Shown: positions 52,155 through 60,057 of the stretch, one piece after another
Layout: each line of letters begins with the position of its first letter
Numbering within the stretch: position 1 is the stretch's first letter
Assembly (NCBI GenBank): GCA_021813505.1
Contig: JAKAKI010000008.1
Span: 1 to 64,000 of the forward strand
Length of the DNA: 64,000 bases
Direction of reading: 5' to 3'
Origin: a bacterium
Lineage (GTDB): Bacteria; Zixibacteria; MSB-5A5; WJJR01
Notes under the pieces: model-generated
The model's input: the letters and a program-made list of their open reading frames with translations, nothing else
Database searches by the model: none
What the model was told of the DNA's origin: nothing
Made by a program: the position numbers and the translations under genes

Positions 52155-53873
52155 CTATTTCAGTGGATGCCGTATCTCGACTCTCATCTTGGGGAAATTG
52201 TGCCCCTCGTTGAGGGCGCTGGTCGAAGCGCTGACCTCCTGGCACTTAAGCGGCCTCATGTATACGGGGGGGGCTGCAACGCCTCCGGCGCCACGCAGTG
52301 CACAGGCCTCTTGGAATAGCGCTAACGACGTATCCGGGAACAGATCGCCGGAGTACAGGATCAATTGACGATTGGGTTCGTCTGGGGCCCAGTCGTTTCG
52401 AATCGGCTCCAGCGTGATCCAAACCTTCACGCGGGAACGGTCAAGCAGACTGAGGAGGTCTAGATTACTGCTCGGCAAACCCGGCCGATTGATTGCGTGA
52501 AGCAGGTCTTCGCCAGGGTAGTGGAAGCTCGGCGAAAGGTCCTGAACATTGAAGTGCGAGTTGTCATCGTCTAGTTGGTTGGTCTTCAGGAACCGGCCCA
52601 GTGGGATCGGCTTTATGGCGCCATTCGAACTGTCGATGACCACCCAAGCTTCATACTCCAATCCAAGGAATTGCGCGAGGAAGTTGGAACCACCGATGAA
52701 CTCCGGCGGCTGGGCAAGCTTGGTGAGTGTCGATGTATAGGTCGTCTCGGCCCACGTGGAGAGGAATGTCCGGACAATCACGCTGGTGTCATTGAACGGT
52801 GCATACTGGAAAGAGTCGCTCGTGCAATGCGTGCTCTCGGGAATGTCAATCCGCAGGAAGCATGTATCCACCAACCCCGTAGTGTCGGACCGGAAGTACA
52901 TGTAGCCGACCGTCTCGCCATTGCGGAGGATCGGGTCTTCGCCCAAAGGCATCTGGGGACCGACGTTTCCGCCCAAGTGTTCCGGTACGCTGTCACGGAT
53001 GCGCAAGTCCGGCTCCTGATTGGCGAATATGGTGTCGAAATTGCAGAAGGACTGGGAAGGTTCACTGGGGAAGATCCACAGATGGTATCCCGGACCGCGC
53101 AGGTTCTTCTTCCCTTGGACGAACTTCATCCCGAAATGCGTACCGTACGCTTGTCCGGTATCCGGACCGCAGGCGTTCTCTCGGCAAGTATTGCGTGCCG
53201 CCCCCGGCGGGCAAAGATCGGCCATGCAAAGGGCGACGGTGTCGCTCAGCTCACGATCTGCCACGGTCGGCGCGCCGAACCAAATCCCCATTCCCTCAAC
53301 AGCGTCACGCCAGCAGTGGCCCGGCAGATTCTTCATATACGAAGGCGCCGCAATCATGTACCCACAGTTCGTACCGAACGTGTCAATTGGCACGACCATC
53401 TGCAGGGATTGATTAGCTCTCGCGAAGACTGACAATTCGCCAACGAGGAGAATCGGTCCATCGATGGAATCCGGATGTGCGTCAACGAGTGGTTCCACTG
53501 AAAGGGCCAGGGCGGTGTGATCGAAGATGTTTTGACCCAATTCCAAACCCCTGTCGGTCGTGATACCCAGAGTCTCTCCTGAATCGCTCACCGCGAAGTA
53601 GTACTCAGAATTCCACTGAAAGCGCGTGAGCGGGACGACGCCCAACAGAGTAATCGTCGATTCGGTTGGAGAGTAGCCATAGTCCAGAAACCAGAATTGG
53701 TAAATGCGTCCCTCTGGTGCGGGCTCCAGCGAATAGGGGGGACGGCTGTTGGATTCTGGGAATATTCTAATATTGGAGTAATATTCCGGCACCGGCTCCG
53801 GCCCTTTGATCAAACAACCGGCCGCGATAATACCGACAAGGATGGCCCCGACCAGCGCTTTTGTTCGTGTCAT
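52155..53873 (-). CDS. Large lipoprotein of unknown function
   Basis: 572 residues from the ATG at 53873, with GGAGGA upstream; upstream in-frame starts are ignored. The signal (ALVGAILVGIIAAGC) ends in the lipobox IAAGC, so the mature protein is lipid-anchored. The rest is rich in beta strands, Pro and acidic residues with many Cys (about a dozen, for example CMADLCPPGAARNTCRENACG), suggesting disulfide bonds and periplasmic or surface location. No catalytic motif or family recognised. Codon use seems less GC-biased than the housekeeping genes, judged by eye. It is a monocistronic unit with its own terminator. Confidence 0.7.
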   Translation of the reverse strand: MTRTKALVGAILVGIIAAGCLIKGPEPVPEYYSNIRIFPESNSRPPYSLEPAPEGRIYQFWFLDYGYSPTESTITLLGVVPLTRFQWNSEYYFAVSDSGETLGITTDRGLELGQNIFDHTALALSVEPLVDAHPDSIDGPILLVGELSVFARANQSLQMVVPIDTFGTNCGYMIAAPSYMKNLPGHCWRDAVEGMGIWFGAPTVADRELSDTVALCMADLCPPGAARNTCRENACGPDTGQAYGTHFGMKFVQGKKNLRGPGYHLWIFPSEPSQSFCNFDTIFANQEPDLRIRDSVPEHLGGNVGPQMPLGEDPILRNGETVGYMYFRSDTTGLVDTCFLRIDIPESTHCTSDSFQYAPFNDTSVIVRTFLSTWAETTYTSTLTKLAQPPEFIGGSNFLAQFLGLEYEAWVVIDSSNGAIKPIPLGRFLKTNQLDDDNSHFNVQDLSPSFHYPGEDLLHAINRPGLPSSNLDLLSLLDRSRVKVWITLEPIRNDWAPDEPNRQLILYSGDLFPDTSLALFQEACALRGAGGVAAPPVYMRPLKCQEVSASTSALNEGHNFPKMRVEIRHPLK

Positions 53874-54203
53874 CGACGTTTGTCCTCCATGATATGGTCT
53901 TGTCAGGCCGTCACTTGGCGGCACGTAAAGAGACTGGAATGATACCAAGGCCAACGTTGCCACGTCAAGCGAAAACCGCCGGACGGTATCCGGGGCATGG
54001 TCGGCCCGCTGGCATTACTCGCCAGAAGCCCGATTATTCCCAAGCGGTTGGAGAGGCACTGTCAAAGAGTCGCCGACTCCGGCGGGCTTGCCTGTAGCCG
54101 ACGCGCCATGTGGCCCACTGTTCCATGGCCTCTCCGTACTGACCCAAGCGCAATTCATCCTTGCGCCTCAGACCAGCCCTGATATGTTGCCGCCGGAGAA
54201 TCG
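53874..54203. other. Divergent intergenic region with no recognisable gene
   Basis: 330 bp between divergent genes. The open frames here are Arg/Ser/Pro-rich and lack ribosome-binding sites and domain features. No convincing promoter, hairpin or RNA gene was found. Confidence 0.45.
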
Positions 54204-54989
54204 ATGGTGGCAGCGAGCGCCGATGACAAACGTGCGAGAGACGCCGGTTTTGGGCGTTCCCGTACCGATGTGACCGAGAACGCCCCAATTGAGGCAGACG
54301 AATTGCCGCGAAAGATTTGTCAGTTTGCCGCCCTGTCTCCCGCCGACCGTGTTCTGGATGTCCCCTGCAGCGATGGGGCGCTGGTGTTCGAAATGGCGCC
54401 GTCCTGCGGGTACGCCGTGGGAGTCGACAGCTCCGAGGCTAAAATCGCCGATGCCGCCACGCGTAACGTTGAAGAAGGACTCGACAACACCTCGTTTCAA
54501 GTTGGGAGCGCCGAAACACTGGAATTCGATGATGGCACGTTTGACCGGGTTGTCTGCTGGGATGGCCTGCACCATTTCGCCGAACCGGCCCTGGCACTGG
54601 GCGAGCTGACCCGGGTCCTACGTTCGCCGGGGTACCTGACGGTTGTCGATATTGACGCTTCCGAGGACCGGGGCTGGCGTGAAACGCACGACCGCATCGA
54701 ACGATCCCGCGATCCGGGACACGGCCGCCTGTTAACCCGAGTCGAGGTGCGCGAACTGCTGGAAGATCGGGGGCTGTCCATCGAACGGGAGAGACGCTGG
54801 CGGGTCCACCGGACATTCGAAGAGTGGATGGAGACGATCACACCCGACGAAGGAACTCTCGAGCGCACCCATCGGATGCTGACCGAGGCGGCGCGCAAGA
54901 AGTCCACCGGCCTGGAGATTTCGGTCAAGGGGAGGAATATTGATGTCATCCACCGGATGGCAGGATGGATGGCCCTGAAGATTTCCTAA
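54204..54989 (+). CDS. Class I SAM-dependent methyltransferase
   Basis: 261 residues with GGAGA before the ATG. The Rossmann methyltransferase core shows motif I VLDVPCSDGALVFEMA, the acidic end of strand 2 in VGVDSSEAKIADA, and post-I/II FDRVVCWDGLHHFAEPALALGELTRVLRSPGYLTVVDI, the UbiE/Methyltransf_11 pattern. The glycine-rich loop is PCSDG, not GxGxG, but the layout fits. The C-terminal 90 residues are helical (RTFEEWMETITPDEGTLERTHRML). The acceptor is unknown; the resemblance to quinone and small-metabolite methyltransferases is generic. Stop and next start are 42 bp apart. Confidence 0.85.
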   Translation: MVAASADDKRARDAGFGRSRTDVTENAPIEADELPRKICQFAALSPADRVLDVPCSDGALVFEMAPSCGYAVGVDSSEAKIADAATRNVEEGLDNTSFQVGSAETLEFDDGTFDRVVCWDGLHHFAEPALALGELTRVLRSPGYLTVVDIDASEDRGWRETHDRIERSRDPGHGRLLTRVEVRELLEDRGLSIERERRWRVHRTFEEWMETITPDEGTLERTHRMLTEAARKKSTGLEISVKGRNIDVIHRMAGWMALKIS

Positions 54990-55031
54990 TATTCGCTGAT
55001 GATTGGTTGAACGTCCTGGGGGAGGATTCCG

Positions 55032-55553
55032 TTGAAGACACGCGACATACTGATCTTGCTGGGTTTGGTTCTTCTGATACTGGGCCTGACAATCGCCGAG
55101 AAGTACGCCGATCGTCAGCGAGAACTTCGGGTGGCCCAGGATGCCGCGACCGACCGCGCCTTGTGGCAGCAGCGGATGAACAACGCCTTGGACAAACGTT
55201 GGGAGGATCTCTCCTCGGGGTTGCGCAAGGCGCTCGATTCAATGGCGACAGATGTCGTCGCGGGAGGCGTGCCCCGGGATTCTCTTGCGGCGGTGATTCT
55301 CGACTCGACCTTTGCCGGTCCGCCGGCACCGAAGTCCAGCCAATCGGCGGCTCGCAAGCCAGCACCCTCTGATACCCTGGCCCGCGCCGTTCTCCGTGAA
55401 TACGACAAGGGAATCACGGCGCTCCCTGCCGATCTGACAGCCTATGAGCGCCGTGTCGCCGTCAATGAGGTCGTATCCATGGTCCGCGCCCGCTTTGGAC
55501 TGACGCCCGGCCAGTTCGATTCGCTCCTGAAACAGGGCCAGGCGAAGATATAG
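55032..55553 (+). CDS. Membrane-anchored protein of unknown function
   Basis: 173 residues from a TTG with GGAGGA just upstream. A single membrane helix at about 5-24 (DILILLGLVLLILGLTIAE) is followed by a predicted coiled coil or helix (KYADRQRELRVAQDAATDRALWQQRM) and a Ser/Pro/Ala-rich linker. The C-terminal 55 residues are helical (YDKGITALPADLTAYERRVAVNE). No known family. It may be exported with the N-terminus uncleaved. It follows the methyltransferase gene on the same strand. Confidence 0.6.
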   Translation: MKTRDILILLGLVLLILGLTIAEKYADRQRELRVAQDAATDRALWQQRMNNALDKRWEDLSSGLRKALDSMATDVVAGGVPRDSLAAVILDSTFAGPPAPKSSQSAARKPAPSDTLARAVLREYDKGITALPADLTAYERRVAVNEVVSMVRARFGLTPGQFDSLLKQGQAKI

Positions 55554-55567
55554 TGTCGTTCTCCGGT

Positions 55568-55777
55568 CCGTACGGGCGGCCCTACGTGGCTGCCCGTGTT
55601 ACGACAGACGACACGCCAGCGCATCCCCCGAGGCGCCCACACGGGGGCGCCGCTACGAACGGCGGCACCCCGATCCTTGGCGGACAAGGGGCTTTCAGCC
55701 CCTTGGCGAAGTGCACAACAGGATTGTTCGCCCCACACCGCCAGGGCGCCCACACAGGGGCGCCGCTACGAACGGCG
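55568..55777. repeat. Cluster of palindromic repeats with two 33-bp direct copies
   Basis: An inverted pair acgggcggcc/ggctgcccgt lies at 55568-55593. Two 33-bp units at 55632-55664 and 55745-55777 (core ggcgcccacac, ggggcgccgctacgaacggcg) differ at one base. Between them caaggggct/agccccttg makes a perfect hairpin (55685-55705). The related palindrome at 51128-51155 shares the core. Nothing here encodes a protein that I can support; this block fills the gap from 55554 to 56055 along with a featureless 250-bp tail. Confidence 0.75.
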
Positions 55778-56055
55778 ACATCCCGAGCATTGGCGTCCCC
55801 AAGGCACTCCCAATCGAATCAAATCCCTAACGCGATTGCGCACACGTCCGTATTTCAATTGAGAGATGACGCTTGGGCCGTCACCTCACAGAATTCCCGA
55901 CGGCCCGGCGAGTACCGCCCAAATCCCCAAGAACCGCCTTGACCCTCTTGTTGGCGTCGTGATTGCGATTTCACGCCGTGCTCACGGCATTGGATTTCGA
56001 CCATGATGCGCGTCCCCTACACCTCACGGTTCACAGCCTCGGCAGGAGAATGGTC

Positions 56056-56226
56056 ATGCCAAAACGAAAAGTGGTCCCGTTCGTGCGCGAGTCCGAGAAG
56101 ACTTGCTGGAATCTCTACGGCCTTCAGGTTCTGGCACCGGAACGGTTTCAGCGGGTCGTCCAGGAAGTGATCAACGGACGATATCTGCTCTTCCGCACTG
56201 AATTGACGACACGATTCTGGAGTTGA
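56056..56226 (+). CDS. Possible 56-residue hypothetical protein
   Basis: A short frame starting at the ATG at 56056 with GGAGA about seven bases upstream. It encodes 56 residues, starting MPKRKVVPFVRESEKTCWNL, mixed basic and hydrophobic, and without membrane segments. It matches nothing I know. The surrounding DNA is repeat-rich, so a chance frame is quite possible. The ribosome-binding site and balanced composition are the only support. Confidence 0.3.
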   Translation: MPKRKVVPFVRESEKTCWNLYGLQVLAPERFQRVVQEVINGRYLLFRTELTTRFWS

Positions 56227-56678
56227 GTAGCCGCGCCCTGCTGGGCGCACGATGAGCGTGGCAAGTCATTGTCCGGGAGACTGACGGGCGGGGGAAGCCC
56301 ACCCTTCTTGCACCGTACGCACGTGAATCGGGTGGGCTGCGCCCACCAAAACTCGTGGGAAAGCTACTCAGCGTCTGGCCCGTCCCCATCAATAGCCGGC
56401 CACGGCGAATATCCGGTGGCGTGTCGCCTATGAGCGTGCGGCGATTACGATCCTCCAGCGATCCCCTAGTGATATTGCGACAATTATTGTGACTTTAGGG
56501 AATTGTGATCTTCCCGGATTGTATTAGATTGTGTCGGGCAGGTGCGGGGCGTGCTGTAATTTGATTCCGCGTTAAGCGTGCCTTCACCCGATCGATTGTT
56601 ACCCACCCCGGCCACTGTTTGACGACGGCCGGGCCGATTCTTACCCGCACCATCGGGTGCGCCGCAGACGGAGGATGG
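56227..56678. other. Intergenic region upstream of the M28 peptidase gene
   Basis: 452 bp. It contains the imperfect inverted repeat at 56287-56347 and, at about 56470-56535, an AT-rich stretch (attgtgac, ttgtgatc, tattagatt) that is the likeliest promoter zone for the peptidase gene. No hexamer pair at proper spacing could be settled on. Confidence 0.45.
56287..56347. repeat. Imperfect inverted repeat related to 17396-17455
   Basis: ggcgggggaagcccaccc (56287-56304) pairs with gggtgggctgcgcccacc (56330-56347) with four mismatches and a 25-nt loop. The agcccaccc/gggtgggct core matches the repeat at 17396-17455. Confidence 0.55.
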
Positions 56679-59435
56679 ATGTACCGACGTGCGACAGTTC
56701 TCGTGGCTTCGCTTCTTTTGCTCCTTTTTTCACAAACAGGCGTGGCCAGTGTGGGTCCCGACTTCCTGTTGCGGGTTGACCTGAATGATCGGCCGGTGTT
56801 TGACCGTGCCGAGAAACTGGGCCTCGAGCCGGTGTTCCGGTGGGGAAACGAGTTTTACGTGGTTGTGGATGGCCTGATGCTGGACAAGCTCAATCAGGCC
56901 CGTATCGCCTGCCAGGTTGTTGAGTCGAACCCCTTTGCCGAGGGATTCTACTTCGTAGACTCCCAGACTCCGTTTACCGAGCCCGGAGGGCTGGCCAAGC
57001 TCGGTGCGCAGCCGATTGACCTGTTTACCGGCGGGGCGCTTTGGAAATCGGAACATCCGCTTCTCTGGCGCGCCCGCATGGCCGGTGAAGCCCCGGTCGC
57101 GATCACGGGGGAGAGGATCCCCTTGATTTACACGCCGCCGATGACGGCAGCCGGTTTGATCGGTACCGATCCGTGGATCGACTCAGTGGCGGCGCGCGTC
57201 AACCAAGACTCGGTCGTTGCCTACGACCGGCGGCTGATGAACTTCCGGACACGATACACCTATACAGATTCGTGTCTGGCGGCTGTTGAATACCTGCGGC
57301 AAAAGTTACTCTCGTTCGGTTACACTGACGTCAAAACCGACACGTTCGGCATCGGCTACGGCTGGAATGCCCACAATGTCATCTGCAAAAAGCTCGGAAC
57401 CATTGAGCCGAACAAGTTCATCATTCTGGGCGCGCACTACGATTCGTACAACACGCAGTCCGACCCGATGGTGTATGCACCAGGCGCCGATGACAACGCC
57501 TCCGGCACAGCCGCCGTGATGGAGATCGCCCGGGTGCTGGCGGATATCCCGACCCGAAAGACGATCATCTTTGTTCCCTTCGGCGCCGAGGAGATCGGAT
57601 TGGTCGGCAGCAACTACTACTCCGGTGTGGCGCTGGCGAATGGCTGGGACATCGAACTCATGCTCAACTTCGATATGATCGGATGGAATCCCGATGAGAC
57701 CCCGAATGTCTGGGTGAAGACAGACCCGGCGTCGTATGCCTACGCCGAACTCGCATCTCAGCTCGGCTCGTCGCGCACGACTCTTCTCCCGTACATCAAC
57801 ACCAGCGCGGGCGGAGGGTCGGATCACTACTACTTCGGCCAGCGAGGATACCACTTCATCTACGCCGAAGAAGGCAACTTTGACACGCCCGGCTGGCACA
57901 CCAACGCCGACACGTTGTCCCGATTGAACTATCCATACTGGACCGACATCGTGCGCATGATGGGCATGACGGCGTACTACGTGTCCAAGGCTCCCGCGGG
58001 TGTCGCTTCGGTGCAATTGTGGGACATGGGCGATGGCCAGTCTCTCGAGGTGCAGTGGCAGAAAGTGCTGGGCGGCGACATTGTCAAGTACCGTGTGTAC
58101 TACGGCACCATCCCGGGAAATTACCCCTCGTACGTTGAAGTCGCCGCCAGCGACCCCAGTACGCAATTGCTGACTGGGTTAACCGAAGGGCAGATGTATT
58201 ACGCGACCGTCACCGCGCTCGATTCCTCCGGTGCGGAGTCGATCGCGCGGACGGAGGCAAGCCTCGCGCCATACCTCGCGCCCCGCGCCCCGGGAAACAT
58301 CCTGGCGAATGTCGAGTTCCAACGGATCGATCTGAGTTGGGATCCCACAGTTGAATTGGACTTCGATCACTACACCCTTTACCGCGGCACCGATTCGACA
58401 ACGCTGTCCGTCTACATTCCGTCATTGGCAGTAAGCTCATACAGCGATGTGGCCGTGGCCGGCAACACCCGCTATTACTACCGGGCGCTGGCCTACGATC
58501 ATAACGGAAACGCGAGCGCCTATTCGAATCTCGTGAGCGGCATTCCGGCGACATTCGATCAGGGAACATTACTGGCCGACCTGACCGGATCGACGTCGAA
58601 CGATCCACCGGAGTCTAGCCAATGGATGGTGTACAACACGATCTTCGCGGGTTACCCGCACGGGTACTACCGCTACGACGACTACAACCAGCCGGTCGAC
58701 AAATCGGAAGTTGGACAGTATGGGACCCTGTACTGGCTTGACGACGACTATGCGTGGGAGAAATGGCCGGCCGACCATTGGGCCAAGCTGAACTGGTTCC
58801 TGTCATACGGGAATAATCTGGTCATCACCGGGTGGGCCACACCCAACGAGGTCAATTCCGCGGGCCTCCTCTACGATCTGTGTCACATATCATCAATCGC
58901 CAGAGTCAGTTCCATGGATTGCATCGGCGGTTGGGGGGCGGCGGGATTCCCGGATGTCGTCATCGATTCGGTCAAGTCGTATCCACCCTGGTCCGGAAAG
59001 CTCAACAACATCTATACGATGGTTCCCGCGGACGCGTCGGCCGAGGTGATTCTCAATTACCGTTCCTCATCTGGCGCGAATCCGGCCGTGCCGGTGGCCG
59101 TCCGGCGGGACTCCGGTACGAACAAATTCGCGCTCATTGGCCTGCCGCTGTATTTCATCCGCAATCAGGACGCCATCGCCCTGATAACCAAGCTCAATGA
59201 CTGGTTCGGAATCGCGCATGGCGGTTCCTATGGTGACCTCAATGGTGATAATGCCGTCGACATATCGGATATCATTCTGCTGATCAGCGCAGCCTTCCAG
59301 GGAGAAACGCCTCCGGGCGGTATGGCCTCCGCCGATCTTAACGGCGATTGCAAGGTCGATGTCATGGACGTGATCTACCTGATCGACCATGTCTTTAGCG
59401 GCGGCGCGGCGCCAGGGCCGGGGTGTGCAAGTTGA
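56679..59435 (+). CDS. Secreted M28 aminopeptidase with FN3 domains and dockerin-like tail
   Basis: 918 residues from the ATG at 56679 with GGAGGA upstream. Signal peptide about 1-24 (VLVASLLLLLFSQTGVAS). The M28 catalytic domain (about 150-440) has all five metal-binding positions: His in LGAHYDS, Asp in GADDNASG, the catalytic Glu-Glu in FGAEEIGL, Asp in NFDMIG and His in SDHYYF. Two FN3-like domains follow (about 445-640), then a beta-rich domain, and a dockerin-like tail: GDLNGDNAVDISDIILLI and ADLNGDCKVDVMDVIYLID, ending GGAAPGPGC. Probable extracellular aminopeptidase that removes N-terminal residues, possibly docked by the tail to a cohesin-like surface protein. Confidence 0.92.
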   Translation: MYRRATVLVASLLLLLFSQTGVASVGPDFLLRVDLNDRPVFDRAEKLGLEPVFRWGNEFYVVVDGLMLDKLNQARIACQVVESNPFAEGFYFVDSQTPFTEPGGLAKLGAQPIDLFTGGALWKSEHPLLWRARMAGEAPVAITGERIPLIYTPPMTAAGLIGTDPWIDSVAARVNQDSVVAYDRRLMNFRTRYTYTDSCLAAVEYLRQKLLSFGYTDVKTDTFGIGYGWNAHNVICKKLGTIEPNKFIILGAHYDSYNTQSDPMVYAPGADDNASGTAAVMEIARVLADIPTRKTIIFVPFGAEEIGLVGSNYYSGVALANGWDIELMLNFDMIGWNPDETPNVWVKTDPASYAYAELASQLGSSRTTLLPYINTSAGGGSDHYYFGQRGYHFIYAEEGNFDTPGWHTNADTLSRLNYPYWTDIVRMMGMTAYYVSKAPAGVASVQLWDMGDGQSLEVQWQKVLGGDIVKYRVYYGTIPGNYPSYVEVAASDPSTQLLTGLTEGQMYYATVTALDSSGAESIARTEASLAPYLAPRAPGNILANVEFQRIDLSWDPTVELDFDHYTLYRGTDSTTLSVYIPSLAVSSYSDVAVAGNTRYYYRALAYDHNGNASAYSNLVSGIPATFDQGTLLADLTGSTSNDPPESSQWMVYNTIFAGYPHGYYRYDDYNQPVDKSEVGQYGTLYWLDDDYAWEKWPADHWAKLNWFLSYGNNLVITGWATPNEVNSAGLLYDLCHISSIARVSSMDCIGGWGAAGFPDVVIDSVKSYPPWSGKLNNIYTMVPADASAEVILNYRSSSGANPAVPVAVRRDSGTNKFALIGLPLYFIRNQDAIALITKLNDWFGIAHGGSYGDLNGDNAVDISDIILLISAAFQGETPPGGMASADLNGDCKVDVMDVIYLIDHVFSGGAAPGPGCAS

Positions 59436-59458
59436 GTTTGAGTCAATCGGCTGATCGC

Positions 59459-59734
59459 TTAGCGTAGTAACCACATCGCCAACTTGCGGGCGGCGAGCAC
59501 GGCCAACACGATGACCGCGATGTGCCAGCCACCGAAGTGATGCGTTCTGGCCGCATCCCCCAAATCCCGCCCGGCCGACACGAGCTTGCCGGGCGCGGCG
59601 CTGATCCCGCTGTCGTCTAATGCAGTCGCCACTGCTCCCAAGACCGGGAGGGAAGTTCCGATCTGAGGGTAGTAGAAGGCCACGACACCCCACACGGCCA
59701 CGATCATGATGGTGAAGATTATCAGGATCTTCAT
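59459..59734 (-). CDS. Small membrane protein of unknown function
   Basis: 91 residues. A hydrophobic N-terminus (ILIIFTIMIVAVWGVVAFYYP) and a second hydrophobic segment near the C-terminus (WHIAVIVLAVLAARKLAMWLL) flank a soluble stretch of about 45 residues. Two membrane spans with a short periplasmic loop are likely. The start has gatgaggg upstream. No family recognised. It converges with the M28 peptidase gene, with only 23 bp between stops and no hairpin there. Confidence 0.5.
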   Translation of the reverse strand: MKILIIFTIMIVAVWGVVAFYYPQIGTSLPVLGAVATALDDSGISAAPGKLVSAGRDLGDAARTHHFGGWHIAVIVLAVLAARKLAMWLLR

Positions 59735-60057
59735 CGTGCCCTCATCGCGTCATTGACTCGCCAGATATTGCCTCTTACGCCGAATTAGTCCGTAGGATCA
59801 TCACGAGTTTCTCACAAAGCTCTCCCTTCGAAGAAGCACTTCATGTGCCGATGAAACTCCCCCGCACGTCAACCTGGGCGAGCTCAATCGATCTCTCGAT
59901 GGGGTTGTGCAGTGCGGACGTCTGTTAAAGTGTTACTTGAGGAGAGCGGGTGGATAGCGCGTGCTCGTTCTTGCAGATTCCTGCAAGGAGTTGCGCTCAC
60001 CCTGTAGGGACCGGTGTTAGTCCAATGACGGCGAATCTCGACACGCCGCGCGCCTGC
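59735..60057. other. Intergenic region, nothing recognised
   Basis: 323 bp between two leftward genes. No hairpin, repeat, promoter pair or RNA gene was seen. Short open frames here lack ribosome-binding sites. Confidence 0.45.
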
